DNA from: Planococcus sp. MER TA 32b
GTDB lineage: Bacteria; Bacillota; Bacilli; Bacillales_A; Planococcaceae
DNA length: 64,000 bases
Reading direction: 5' to 3'
NCBI GenBank assembly: GCA_023715185.1
Contig: JAMCAN010000001.1
Coordinates: forward strand, 186,001-250,000
Part shown: piece after piece, positions 33,807 through 41,963 of the stretch
Layout: each line of letters starts with the position of its first letter
Position numbering within the stretch: position 1 is the first letter of the stretch
Program-made: the position numbers and the translations under genes
Notes under the pieces: generated by a model
What the model was told of the DNA's origin: nothing
Databases searched by the model: none
Seen by the model: the letters and a program-made list of their open reading frames with translations, nothing else

Positions 33807-33852
33807 AGCCGGCACAGGGGATTTAGTCTTCTGTGCCGGCTTTTTTGATAAT
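33807..33852 (+). terminator. Terminator after terC-like gene
   Basis: AGCCGGCACAG and CTGTGCCGGCT around a loop of about 14 bases, then six Ts. Confidence 0.9.
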
Positions 33853-33983
33853 AAAGAAGAAGGTATGCGACTTGTGTGGCTTCTTACAAAGTAGACGAGG
33901 AGTAAAGCAGAAGGAATAAAAAGGAAATAATAAATTCTGACAGAATTCCCGTCTGTGAGGGGAAATCAGGATGGTTTAATAGC

Positions 33984-34092
33984 TCCGGACAGTATTTGAG
34001 CCGTTCCGGACAGTATTTTGGATTTCCGGACAGTATTTGAGCTCTTCCGGACAGTATTTCAGCATTTGCGGACAGTAAGTCCAAAATATGGA
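33984..34092 (+). repeat. Periodic array C: 5 units, 20-21-bp period
   Basis: Core CCGGACAGTATTT (last unit GCGGACAGTAAGT) with its CC at 33985, 34006, 34026 and 34047, the fifth at 34068: steps of 21, 20, 21 and 21. It ends in AGTAAGTCCAAAATATGG, exactly as array B does. The gap 33853-34522 otherwise holds an A/T-rich spacer, the palindrome and terminator below, and the leader of the sigma-factor gene. Confidence 0.9.
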
Positions 34093-34285
34093 AATTAGTA
34101 AACCGCAACTTTCATATTCGAGATCAAATGGATAGCCTAAATCATGATTATTCAATAATTTCGGTTGTATATATAAAAAGCTCTACTGCTTACACTAAAA
34201 AATTCTCGAACGGCGAACGAAACGAGGGTTAACATGACCAAAAAGCCACGAAAGACGCTGAAAAGAGAAAGTGCAAAAAGCGGAT

Positions 34286-34307
34286 GTTTTTCGCAGCCGC
34301 GAAAAAC
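34286..34307 (+). repeat. Dispersed palindromic element, copy C
   Basis: Same 9-bp stem (GTTTTTCGC and complement) and AGCC loop as copy B, preceded by GCGGAT and followed by TCCAATCC. It begins about 200 bases after array C, as copy B does after array B, and is followed by a terminator. Confidence 0.75.
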
Positions 34308-34323
34308 TCCAATCCATTAAAAG

Positions 34324-34350
34324 AAGGCTTCGCATCCGCGAAGCCTTTTG
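34324..34350 (+). terminator. Terminator following palindrome copy C
   Basis: AAGGCTTCGC-atcc-GCGAAGCCTT then TTTG. No annotated gene ends here, which suggests an untranslated transcript from the array region. Confidence 0.75.
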
Positions 34351-34522
34351 ATTTGTTTAGGGGATTAATTCTTTAATATCACTATAAATCCCATATAGCA
34401 TAATCTTCAAGACCACAAAAATTTCCAAACCTCATTTCTTTTTTTCACCTATACTTATAAAAACGAAACTATTATCAGAAAACTTGCGTCTATTGGGTGT
34501 TCTGGAAGGGATGGGGGGGCGT

Positions 34523-35068
34523 ATGCCGGTGCGTGAATACACGAAACTGAGTGATGAAGAGATGAAAAAGATCATGGACAGCCACGGTGAATACCTGGTC
34601 CGGCTGGCTTATTTCTACGTGAAGGACTGGTCGACGGCTGAAGACATCATGCAGGAAGTGTTCATCAGCTATTACCGCAAATCCGCCCAATTCGAAAATC
34701 GCGCTTCCCTGAAAACCTATTTGTCGAAAATTACCGTCAATAAATGCCATGATTATTTACGCAGCTGGAAAAATAAACGCTCGTTATTTTCGAATAGAAT
34801 CAGCGGTTTGATTTCTTCAGGCAAATCTCCCGAGGCCGTCTTGGAACAAGACACCGACCAAAGCAATCTCACGAATAAAATCCTTGAGCTTCCGATCAAA
34901 TACAGGGAAGTGATTCTGCTGTTCTATTACCAGGAATTCACGTCGAAGGAAATCAGCGAGCTGCTGAATTGTTCGGAAAACACCGTCAAAACGAGATTGC
35001 GCCGCGCAAAGGATTTATTGCGCGAAAAAGTGGATTTGAAAGAATGGGAGGGGATGCAGGATGAATAA
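34523..35068 (+). CDS. ECF-type RNA polymerase sigma factor
   Basis: 181 residues from the ATG at 34523 (AAGGGATGGGGG upstream); earlier in-frame starts at 34484 and 34511 are less convincing. Sigma region 2 (EYLVRLAYFYVKDWSTAEDIM..., about 25-90) and region 4 (LPIKYREVILLFYYQEFTSK, then ISELLNCSENTVKTRLRRAK, about 120-170) are complete. The stop overlaps the next gene, which encodes the likely cognate anti-sigma factor. Confidence 0.88.
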   Translation: MPVREYTKLSDEEMKKIMDSHGEYLVRLAYFYVKDWSTAEDIMQEVFISYYRKSAQFENRASLKTYLSKITVNKCHDYLRSWKNKRSLFSNRISGLISSGKSPEAVLEQDTDQSNLTNKILELPIKYREVILLFYYQEFTSKEISELLNCSENTVKTRLRRAKDLLREKVDLKEWEGMQDE

Positions 35069-35867
35069 ATTCAAACGTGACCTGGATGAGTTTGTCGGCG
35101 AATCGCCTCGCTTCAAAGAACCGCTGAAGCGGAAAATTCTGAGCGATATGAAAAAGGGGCAGCGTCCGGCGAACCGTTTTGCTGATATGAAATATGCTGC
35201 TGTGCTGCTGTTGCTTTTGACGGTTGCTACTGCTTTTCTTGTGCTGAATATGAGCGGGAACAATGCGGATCCATCAGGTCCCGCGGGTTCGCCGGATGAG
35301 TTGCCGGCGCTGACGGACCTGGATACGGTGGCGGAAATTGAAAGCTTCACGGAAATTACGGAGCCACAGGAAGTTTTCGATTTCCGCTATGATGCGATGG
35401 ACCGCGGCAATCACGACTATTCAGAATATCCTTTGCTGATTAATCCGCAGGCTTACCCGGCTAACGCCGCTAAAGAAGCCACCCGAGGAGACGTAATCGT
35501 CTATGAAGCGGAATTTTTCAGCGGCAAGAGCCGGACGGTGGGCAGAATCGTCGCTTTGCCGGGGGAAGAAGTGGAAGTCGTGGACGGGCAAATTTTCATT
35601 AATGCTCAAAAGCTCGACACGTTTTATGGACGGGCGCACCGTGTGGGAACGAGTTCGACTGAAGAATATTTGGAATGGTTCGACGCTAACAGTTCCCCCG
35701 AAAGCACAACAACGGGAATGGAAGAGATTTTTCAAATGGACTTAGCCAAATTCACATTAGCTGATGATGAAATCTATGTAGTGGGCGATGACTGGTTCAG
35801 GGGCAGCCAACACATCATCAAAGTCGACGATATCAAGGCGGAAGTGTTGGGATATTACGTGGAATAA
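35061..35867 (+). CDS. Anti-sigma factor with signal-peptidase-I-like extracytoplasmic domain
   Basis: 268 residues, ATG behind GGAGGGG, overlapping the sigma gene by 8 bases. Residues 1-44 are cytoplasmic, 45-64 form one membrane segment and the rest is outside. Residues 143-260 resemble the S26 fold: RGDVIVY, then GRIVALPGEEVEVVDGQIFI, then a VGDD motif at 241-244. The catalytic Lys of YIKRxxGLPGD is Gly here, the SMxPT serine is absent and GDNR...DSR has become GDDW...SQH. It is probably a non-enzymatic sensor derived from a signal peptidase. Role as anti-sigma inferred from operon position. Confidence 0.75.
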   Translation: MNKFKRDLDEFVGESPRFKEPLKRKILSDMKKGQRPANRFADMKYAAVLLLLLTVATAFLVLNMSGNNADPSGPAGSPDELPALTDLDTVAEIESFTEITEPQEVFDFRYDAMDRGNHDYSEYPLLINPQAYPANAAKEATRGDVIVYEAEFFSGKSRTVGRIVALPGEEVEVVDGQIFINAQKLDTFYGRAHRVGTSSTEEYLEWFDANSSPESTTTGMEEIFQMDLAKFTLADDEIYVVGDDWFRGSQHIIKVDDIKAEVLGYYVE

Positions 35868-35895
35868 AAGATGGGAAATTAATAAGTGTTCGAGG

Positions 35896-35934
35896 AGAAA
35901 GGCTGGATTTTATATTAGCCTTTCTTTCTTTTTA
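35896..35934 (+). terminator. Terminator after sigma/anti-sigma pair
   Basis: GAAAGGCT and AGCCTTTC around a 12-base loop, then a T-rich tract. Confidence 0.7.
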
Positions 35935-35973
35935 TTTTAAAAGGAATTTTCAGGAAAAAGTAGAACTACATAA

Positions 35974-35991
35974 TAGTATGGAACAATACTA
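35974..35991 (+). promoter_or_regulatory. Short dyad upstream of second pepF
   Basis: TAGTAT-GGAACA-ATACTA, a perfect 6-6-6 inverted repeat 24 bases before the start codon. Possible operator or -10 region; no regulator is identified. Confidence 0.3.
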
Positions 35992-36014
35992 AACGACAGC
36001 AGAGGAGAATCGGA

Positions 36015-37811
36015 TTGGAACAAACAGCTAACCAGAACTGGAACCTCGATACATTATACGCCGGTGGCAGCCAGTCGATCGAATTGAAAAATTTAATTAC
36101 CGAGTTGAAGGACTTGCTCGAGAAGATAAGCGGCAGTTTGAATGACCATCAAAAAAATAAAGATACACAAGCTTTTGTGGAAACTCTGAATCAATTCCAG
36201 TACGCAAGGAGTGCGTGGGATGAACTCGATGATTTTGTGATTTGCGTTTATTCGCAGGATGTTACAGACAGCGATGCGGTTGTGCTGCTGGATGAAAGTG
36301 CTGTGATCAAAGCGAAGCTGGATTCGGTGCAGATCGACTTGGATGAAGCGCTGGCAAACTTTCCGGAAGCCCGGTGGAATGAATTTATCGAACTGGAAGA
36401 AGTGAAGCCGTATTCTTTTTATTTGGAGGAAAGAAGGAAAACGGTAAAGGATCGGCTGCCGGTCGAAATGGAGCGGCTGATCAACGTGCTGTCGGTCAAC
36501 GGCATCAAAGCCTGGGAACAGCAACAGCAGCAACTCCTGGCGAAATTGAAGATTCCAATCGGTGCCGATGGAAAAGAAGAGGGAGTCTCAATTGGACAGG
36601 CAATGAATGAAGCGATGTACGCAGAAGAGCGTTCACTTCGCCAAAAGGCGGCGGAAGCGATTGCCGAAACCTGTGAAGCTCATGCAGAGGACTTTGCCAC
36701 GGCATTGAACCGGATTGCAGGCTTCCGTCTGGATGTATACGAGCAGCGCGGCTGGAACAATGTTTTAAAAGAAGCTGTCGAACAGAATCGGATTCAGGAA
36801 GAATCTATTCAGGCATTGATGGAGTCGATCGATGACAATAAGGATCTGTATAGAGCCTATTTCCAGCGCAAAGCCGAATTGACGGGGCTGGACGAGGTCA
36901 GCTGGTTCGACCTGGAAACGCCGGCTTTTGCATCTGAGAAGAAGATAGACTACGCAGCAGCTAAAGATATTATCATCAAGCAGTTTTATCAATTCAGTGA
37001 AAAATTGGGTCAATTTGCAGAACGTGCTTTTGAAGAAGGCTGGATTGAAACTGAAAACCGGCCCGATAAAGCAGGTGGGGGCTTCTGCGCTTCCATGCCA
37101 TTGAGCAAAGAAAGCCGTATTTTCATGACATACCGTGAAAATTATCAGGATGTCGTGACCCTGGCACACGAATTCGGTCATGCGTACCATAATTACATTC
37201 TGCAGGAAGAACCTGCTTTCGCTCAGCAAAAAGGCACATCTGTCGCGGAATCGGCTTCTACATTCCTGGAGAACCTCGTGTTGGATGCGGCGATTGAGCA
37301 CACAGAAGATGAAAAGGAAAAGCTGGCTTTATTGGAAGTGAAGATTAAAGACGGCCTTAAATATGCAGTAAGCGTGCCGAACATGTTCCGGTTCGAACAG
37401 GAATTTTATGCAAGAAGAAAGAATGGCCAGCTTACTGTAGAGGAAATAAATAACCTGATCAAAGAAGTGGAGAGTGATTTCTACGATGGCATCATCGAAG
37501 GATCAGCCCCTTATAAATGGATGTACATCAGCCATTTCTACAGCTCTACTATTCCTTTTTACAACATTCCCTATACGATCGGATATCTATTCAGCAACGG
37601 GATTTATAATTTGGCAAAACAATCGACAGGAGATTTCCAGGAGAAATACGATGACTTGCTGCGCAACTCGGGCAGAATGACGGTCGAGCAGCTGGCGCAG
37701 AATTACCTGGACGCAGATGTTACAAAGAGTGAATTCTGGAATGCGTCACAGCAGGCGCTGAAAGAGGCTATTGAAGAATATTTGGAGTTGACGGAGAAGT
37801 ATGTTGAATAA
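36015..37811 (+). CDS. pepF: Oligoendopeptidase F paralogue, M3 family
   Basis: 598 residues, TTG start behind GAGGAGA. M3 zinc motif TLAHEFGHAYHNYIL at about residue 382, third ligand region SVAESASTFLENLVLDAAIEH. Full length and intact, a second PepF in addition to the one at 7209-9011. Followed after 20 bases by a Nudix gene. Both copies look functional. Confidence 0.88.
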   Translation: MEQTANQNWNLDTLYAGGSQSIELKNLITELKDLLEKISGSLNDHQKNKDTQAFVETLNQFQYARSAWDELDDFVICVYSQDVTDSDAVVLLDESAVIKAKLDSVQIDLDEALANFPEARWNEFIELEEVKPYSFYLEERRKTVKDRLPVEMERLINVLSVNGIKAWEQQQQQLLAKLKIPIGADGKEEGVSIGQAMNEAMYAEERSLRQKAAEAIAETCEAHAEDFATALNRIAGFRLDVYEQRGWNNVLKEAVEQNRIQEESIQALMESIDDNKDLYRAYFQRKAELTGLDEVSWFDLETPAFASEKKIDYAAAKDIIIKQFYQFSEKLGQFAERAFEEGWIETENRPDKAGGGFCASMPLSKESRIFMTYRENYQDVVTLAHEFGHAYHNYILQEEPAFAQQKGTSVAESASTFLENLVLDAAIEHTEDEKEKLALLEVKIKDGLKYAVSVPNMFRFEQEFYARRKNGQLTVEEINNLIKEVESDFYDGIIEGSAPYKWMYISHFYSSTIPFYNIPYTIGYLFSNGIYNLAKQSTGDFQEKYDDLLRNSGRMTVEQLAQNYLDADVTKSEFWNASQQALKEAIEEYLELTEKYVE

Positions 37812-37831
37812 AGTGAAATTCGTATAAAGGA

Positions 37832-38287
37832 GTGCTGCAATTGAACACCACCAAAAATAATGGCTTCAGGTTCCTTGATTTTATTGTCATAAAGGAAGAA
37901 GAAATAAAGGATTACGCGCCGATCGCCGGATCTTTCGCGGTAATCAGCTGTGCTGGGAAGGTCCTGATGGTCTACAATGTTTGGCGCGAGCAATGGGAGT
38001 TGCCGGCGGGCCGGCGTGAAGGCGATGAGACAGAGAAGGAGTGTGCCATCCGGGAGCTTTATGAGGAGACCGGCCAATACATAACTGAACTGGAGTTTAA
38101 GGGGCTGTTGAAATTAGAGAATAGTTCTGATGGCAGCATCAAATACAATCCTGTTTTTGCCGGCAGCGCGGTGAAATTGCAGTCATTCTTGAAGAATGAC
38201 GAAACGTCAGAGATGAAATTGTGGGACCGGAGCGGGGAACTCGGCGTCATTGACGAAATGGATTTGAAAATCCTTGATTATGTTTGA
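37832..38287 (+). CDS. Nudix hydrolase
   Basis: 151 residues, TTG start behind AAAGGAG. The Nudix box is complete: GRREGDETEKECAIRELYEE then TGQYI, matching GX5EX7REUXEEXGU at about residues 57-79. Preceded by VISCAGKVLMVYNVWREQWELP. Probably hydrolyses a nucleoside-diphosphate derivative; substrate unknown. Overlap or near contact with the next gene suggests a pair with the S51 peptidase. Confidence 0.88.
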   Translation: MLQLNTTKNNGFRFLDFIVIKEEEIKDYAPIAGSFAVISCAGKVLMVYNVWREQWELPAGRREGDETEKECAIRELYEETGQYITELEFKGLLKLENSSDGSIKYNPVFAGSAVKLQSFLKNDETSEMKLWDRSGELGVIDEMDLKILDYV

Positions 38288-38307
38288 TGCGTGAAGGGAG
38301 CGGAGAA

Positions 38308-39201
38308 ATGGGGGTATTACTTTTATCCGGCGGTGGAGATCGAAAGAATACTGAGAAGTTTGATGAGGAATTTCGGAGACAAATTGGTCAGGCAAAGCCG
38401 CTCTTATATATTCCGATTGCGATGGACGGAATGCTCCCTTACGCCGATTGCCTTCAGTGGATGCGGGATGTCTTCCATCCACTTGGCATTCAAGAAATCG
38501 TCATGTGGACCGATCTTCATCGAAAATCGGCGAACGAGCTGCAGCAATTCTCAGCCGTCTATATCGGCGGGGGAAATACGTTTCATTTATTGAATGAAAT
38601 GCGGAATTCGGGTTTCGGTAAGGTATTGGAAGAATACATAAATGGTAATGGTGTCGTTTATGGCGGAAGCGCGGGCGCCATCATACTGGGCTCGAACATC
38701 ATGACCTGTGCGCACTTGGATGACAATAGAGTGGACGTACACGATTTCACCGGTTTGGATGTGCTCGACGGCCTGGCTGTCTGGTGCCATTACGAAAATG
38801 AAAACGATGAAATGATCAGGAGTTATATCGAAGATTTTGATGCGCCGGTCATCGCGTTGCCTGAAGAAAGCGGCGCGTATTTTCAGGACGGTCACATTAA
38901 AGTCACGGGTACGAAGTCTGCTTATTTGTTTATCAGGGAGGACAAAGTCGAGCTGCAGCCGGGGGAGGCATTCAACTTCAGTGGAGATGGCGAGTACGAT
39001 GCGCTGGCCGTCTTCGGCGATAAAAAGCCATTCAATGATGCGGTCGGACATATGCAGAGCATCGAAGGTTACCCTACCGCAAGAGATTACAGAAATCTGG
39101 AGACGATGCCCAAGGCGCTTCAGGTTGGCGGATACCTTTTTGTTGGGCTTGTGGCAAGCTTATTTCTGCTGATCGTAGTGTTGGGATGGGTTCTGCAATA
39201 A
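38308..39201 (+). CDS. S51 peptidase E-like protein with C-terminal membrane anchor
   Basis: 297 residues from the ATG at 38308 (GGAG upstream). The first about 220 residues are a dipeptidase E-type domain: IGGGNTFHLL at about 90 and the nucleophile Ser in VVYGGSAGAIILGSN at about 118. The C-terminal 75 residues are an added tail ending in one strong membrane segment (about 272-293). Typical PepE is about 230 residues and soluble, so the tail is unusual. No signal peptide, so the catalytic domain is probably cytoplasmic and tail-anchored. Confidence 0.8.
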   Translation: MGVLLLSGGGDRKNTEKFDEEFRRQIGQAKPLLYIPIAMDGMLPYADCLQWMRDVFHPLGIQEIVMWTDLHRKSANELQQFSAVYIGGGNTFHLLNEMRNSGFGKVLEEYINGNGVVYGGSAGAIILGSNIMTCAHLDDNRVDVHDFTGLDVLDGLAVWCHYENENDEMIRSYIEDFDAPVIALPEESGAYFQDGHIKVTGTKSAYLFIREDKVELQPGEAFNFSGDGEYDALAVFGDKKPFNDAVGHMQSIEGYPTARDYRNLETMPKALQVGGYLFVGLVASLFLLIVVLGWVLQ

Positions 39202-39280
39202 ATGCTGGAGGGCCGGTGGATGGAGCCGTCCTTTTTAGCGTGGAATGAAAAATGTGCCATGCAAAGCCGCGAAATGGCTA

Positions 39281-39356
39281 GTTGGGAGTAAAGTAAGCAA
39301 AGTTGGGAGTAAATTGATGGAAGTTGGGAGTAAACGGACCGGAGTTGGGAGTAAAT
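39281..39356 (+). repeat. Periodic array G1: 4 units, exact 21-bp period
   Basis: GTTGGGAGTAAA starts at 39281, 39302, 39323 and 39344. Linkers are gtaagcaaa, ttgatggaa and cggaccgga. No palindromic element is seen between 39202 and 39610. Confidence 0.9.
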
Positions 39357-39454
39357 ATAAATCGCTCGAAAATGAAGCTGCGAAAAGCTCGATTTCACTC
39401 GGCAGGAAGCTGATATTGGCCATAAATATCGACTCGCTAGCTGCAGATTAGCCA

Positions 39455-39553
39455 GTTGGGCATATTTGAGTCAAAGTTGGGCGTATTTCGCATAAGGTTG
39501 GGCGTAAATCGACCGAAGTTGGGCGTATTCCAGGCAAAGTTGGGCATAAATCG
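39455..39553 (+). repeat. Periodic array G2: 5 units, exact 21-bp period
   Basis: GTTGGGC followed by ATATTT, GTATTT or GTAAAT starts at 39455, 39476, 39497, 39518 and 39539. The core shares GTTGGG with array G1, 100 bases upstream, but differs at the seventh base throughout. Two related arrays in one gap is unique in this window. Confidence 0.9.
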
Positions 39554-39610
39554 AAGTAGAAGAAAACTGGACTAATTTATCTGATGCCGAAACAACAAAA
39601 GGAGCAAATA

Positions 39611-40132
39611 ATGAAAATAAGAAAAGCGACTTTAGCAGATGCAAAGGGAATCGCCCGCGTACATGTCGACAGCTGGATTGCCACATACCGAAACATTGTC
39701 CCTGATACATATTTGGACCAGTTAAGCTATGAGGCACGGGAACAATTGTGGACTGAAAACTTAAAAGCCGAAAATAACTTCGTAGCAGAAAATGACGACC
39801 GCGAAATTATCGGGTTTGCGGATGGCGGCAAAGAGAGAACGGGAAAATACGCAAAGTTGCAGGGCGAGCTGTATTCCATCTATATTCTGCCGGAATATCA
39901 AGGGAAAGGGATAGGCAGGTCGCTGATGAAAAGAGTGGTCCAACATTTAAAAGCGAATGGTCAGAACTCCATGCTCGTCTGGGTGCTGGAAGAAAATCCT
40001 TCGCGCGCTTTCTATGAGAAGATGGGGGGCAAAGAAGTCGACCGCAAAACTTTAACTGTCTCTGGTAAAGTATTAACCGAGATAGCTTATGGGTGGGCAG
40101 ATATCGATCAATTGAAAACTGATTTGAGGTGA
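39611..40132 (+). CDS. GNAT-family N-acetyltransferase
   Basis: 173 residues from the ATG at 39611 (AAAGGAGC upstream). Begins MKIRKATLADAKGIARVHVDSW and has the acetyl-CoA loop ILPEYQGKGIGRSLMKRVV (about 96-114) and LEENPSRAFYEKMGGKEVDR (about 130-150). A Bacillales-common protein, substrate unknown. Confidence 0.88.
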   Translation: MKIRKATLADAKGIARVHVDSWIATYRNIVPDTYLDQLSYEAREQLWTENLKAENNFVAENDDREIIGFADGGKERTGKYAKLQGELYSIYILPEYQGKGIGRSLMKRVVQHLKANGQNSMLVWVLEENPSRAFYEKMGGKEVDRKTLTVSGKVLTEIAYGWADIDQLKTDLR

Positions 40133-40136
40133 TTAT

Positions 40137-40304
40137 TTGATAGGAATGTTTTTTAGTTATTTCATTATCTTTTTTATTATCGCAAGGCTTGTAAGCCTGA
40201 CCGGCAAGATTAAATGGATGCCGACATTAAATAATAATGTGAAACACGATGCGATACTAGCGGCAATTTTTTCAATGGTGGTTGTAGTAACCATAAATCT
40301 GTAA
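40137..40304 (+). CDS. Small hydrophobic ORF
   Basis: 55 residues from a TTG at 40137, 4 bases after GAGGTGA and immediately after the GNAT stop; an ATG at 40146 is the alternative start. Two hydrophobic segments (about 3-20 and 40-54) around a GKIKWMPTLNNNVKHDA loop, as in small bitopic or hairpin membrane peptides. No family recognised; coding status rests on the site and composition only. Confidence 0.5.
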   Translation: MIGMFFSYFIIFFIIARLVSLTGKIKWMPTLNNNVKHDAILAAIFSMVVVVTINL

Positions 40305-40353
40305 AGGAATTTATTATAATTTAAATGAGTTAGGTAAATATAAAATCTGTCCA

Positions 40354-40770
40354 TCACTCCAAATGCTCGAACACCACGCCCGACTCTCCAGTATGCAAAT
40401 TCCAAAAACTAAGCTGCTCAATCGTTTCTTCTGCAACCTCATACTCATATACGATGGAAGGTTCATTATCAAAAATGACATGCAAATTTATGACTTCCTG
40501 CAATTCATGCGCATCTGTATCTGTAATCACCCATGTTTCAGCTCTATATTTGCCAGTCAAATAACTGTCCAATTTTTCAACGGCAGCCGCCTGCTGACTT
40601 TTGACTATAAATGGACGCGTAGAATAATAGGCAAGTGAACTGAGCACGATTGCGCCCACCACGATCCAGACGAACTTCCGATACGTTTTCTTCAATAAAA
40701 AAGCGGCTCCACTCAATAAAGCCACCAATGCTGACACGAGTCCGATTTCAATTACGGTAGTTGGGTGCAT
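40354..40770 (-). CDS. Small membrane protein with extracytoplasmic tail
   Basis: 138 residues, ATG behind GGAGAG. Two hydrophobic segments (about 6-25 and 33-50), then an 85-residue soluble tail (VITDTDAHELQEVINLHVIF...). No family recognised. Convergent with the small ORF upstream. Confidence 0.65.
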   Translation of the reverse strand: MHPTTVIEIGLVSALVALLSGAAFLLKKTYRKFVWIVVGAIVLSSLAYYSTRPFIVKSQQAAAVEKLDSYLTGKYRAETWVITDTDAHELQEVINLHVIFDNEPSIVYEYEVAEETIEQLSFWNLHTGESGVVFEHLE

Positions 40771-40941
40771 AGTTTGGCTCTCCGTTCATATAAGGTGTTA
40801 AGTTCACAAGCAATACTTACTTTCCTATAGAATATTTACTTTTTTTAGAAATGTATATATAAATTTTTAGTGTCACAGTTTAATCTCAGGTTTTATTTTT
40901 TTAGTAAAATAAAATCAACGGCTAAGTATAAGGGAGGGCAT

Positions 40942-41595
40942 ATGGAAAAATTAATGGACGCAATCGTAAAATGGATAGCTTCAAAAAACGACAGGCTTGT
41001 AATCGGCATATCCGGCCACGGGGCGGCGGGGAAGTCCCATTTCACTCGGGAATTACTGGGACGGCTTGGCGATGTAAAAGTGAACTGCCTCAACACGGAC
41101 CCTTATATAGTCAGTTCGGATATTCGGAAGCTTGCTGCAATCGACTATATATATGAAAACGAGGATCACCGATTTAAAATGACCGCCTGCCATCCTGCGG
41201 CGCATCATTTGGGCGCTTTGGAGCGGGATGTGCGGATGGCGCGGGAAGGGTTGGATTTCTATACGATCGATGTTCATTATATGGAGCGGGCATTGATTTC
41301 TTCGGAAAATCAAGTGACGATTGTCGAGGGAATGAGTGCGGCTTTTATTGACCCGGAGCTGTTCGATCTGAAGATTTACTTCTATACAGATGGCGAAACG
41401 GAATTAATGAGGAGATCTTCGCGCGATGTGACGGAGAGAGGGACTGATTTGGATTACCTGAAGTTTTCGCATAACGAACGGCGGATTCAGTACGAGGTTT
41501 TCATGCATCCTTACAGCGAGAATTTTGATATTGTCATCAAGTCGGTTGGTGAGAGGCAGTTTGTGGAGAAGATGGATTTTGAGTTTGGCAGGTGA
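40942..41595 (+). CDS. Uridine kinase-like P-loop kinase
   Basis: 217 residues from the ATG at 40942 (AGGGAGGG upstream). Walker A GISGHGAAGKS at about residue 22-32, a Walker B-like VTIVEGM near 130 and a C-terminal KIYFYTDGETELMRR...RD lid region. It belongs to the phosphoribulokinase/uridine kinase group. The substrate could be a nucleoside or another small alcohol; the GHGAAGKS loop is a variant of the usual GGSxSGKT. Confidence 0.8.
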   Translation: MEKLMDAIVKWIASKNDRLVIGISGHGAAGKSHFTRELLGRLGDVKVNCLNTDPYIVSSDIRKLAAIDYIYENEDHRFKMTACHPAAHHLGALERDVRMAREGLDFYTIDVHYMERALISSENQVTIVEGMSAAFIDPELFDLKIYFYTDGETELMRRSSRDVTERGTDLDYLKFSHNERRIQYEVFMHPYSENFDIVIKSVGERQFVEKMDFEFGR

Positions 41596-41628
41596 GAGGG
41601 GGGCGTCTTTTTTTTGTGAAAAAGCGCT

Positions 41629-41745
41629 AGGCGCGGATAAAAGGGCTGCAAGCGCGGATAAATGCTTGGCAGGCGCGGATAAACATCAGCTAGGCGCGGA
41701 TAAAACCCTCACAGGCGCGGATAAACAAGTCGCAGCCGCGGATAA
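41629..41745 (+). repeat. Periodic array D: 6 units, exact 21-bp period
   Basis: GCGCGGATAAA-type cores have their first G at 41631, 41652, 41673, 41694 and 41715; a sixth variant (CCGCGGATAAG) aligns at 41736. Because 21 is a multiple of three, an accidental ORF repeats a 7-residue GADK unit, but no start site supports it. A palindromic element and a terminator follow at 41864 and 41903; nothing else is visible in 41596-41963. Confidence 0.9.
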
Positions 41746-41863
41746 GCGAATTCCGCCGTCTTTCAGATGGAAAAAGTGCCGCTGAAAGAGCGCATCTCCG
41801 TATCAATTTCCATACTCATAGCTAAATCCCACCCGAAAACCAAAGATCAAAAGAAAAACGGAT

Positions 41864-41883
41864 GCTTTTCGCAGGCGAAAAGC
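41864..41883 (+). repeat. Dispersed palindromic element, copy D
   Basis: GCTTTTCGC-AG-GCGAAAAGC, a perfect palindrome, with the lead-in TCAAAAGAAAAACGGAT and the tail GAAAAACCAATCC. Nearly identical to copy E. It is about 115 bases after array D and immediately before a terminator. Confidence 0.75.
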
Positions 41884-41902
41884 GAAAAACCAATCCCCAA
41901 AA

Positions 41903-41946
41903 AATACCGGTGAAGATGGCAATCATCTGCACCGGTATTTTTGTTT
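41903..41946. terminator. Terminator following palindrome copy D
   Basis: AATACCGGTG and CACCGGTATT with an inner AGATG/CATCT stem, then a T run. Also suited to terminate the minus-strand GNAT gene. Confidence 0.8.
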
Positions 41947-41963
41947 ATGAAAACGTTAGCTGC

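Noticed and set aside
39235-39737. Minus-strand ORFs with YSQL or YAQL heptads
   Set aside because: Same explanation: reverse frames of arrays G1 and G2, no start sites, and no conservation expected.
41525-41785. ORF with GADK heptad repeats as a real repeat protein
   Set aside because: It lacks a ribosome site and overlaps the kinase gene. The repeats are explained by the 21-bp array spacing; the sister arrays at 20 bp cannot be coded this way.
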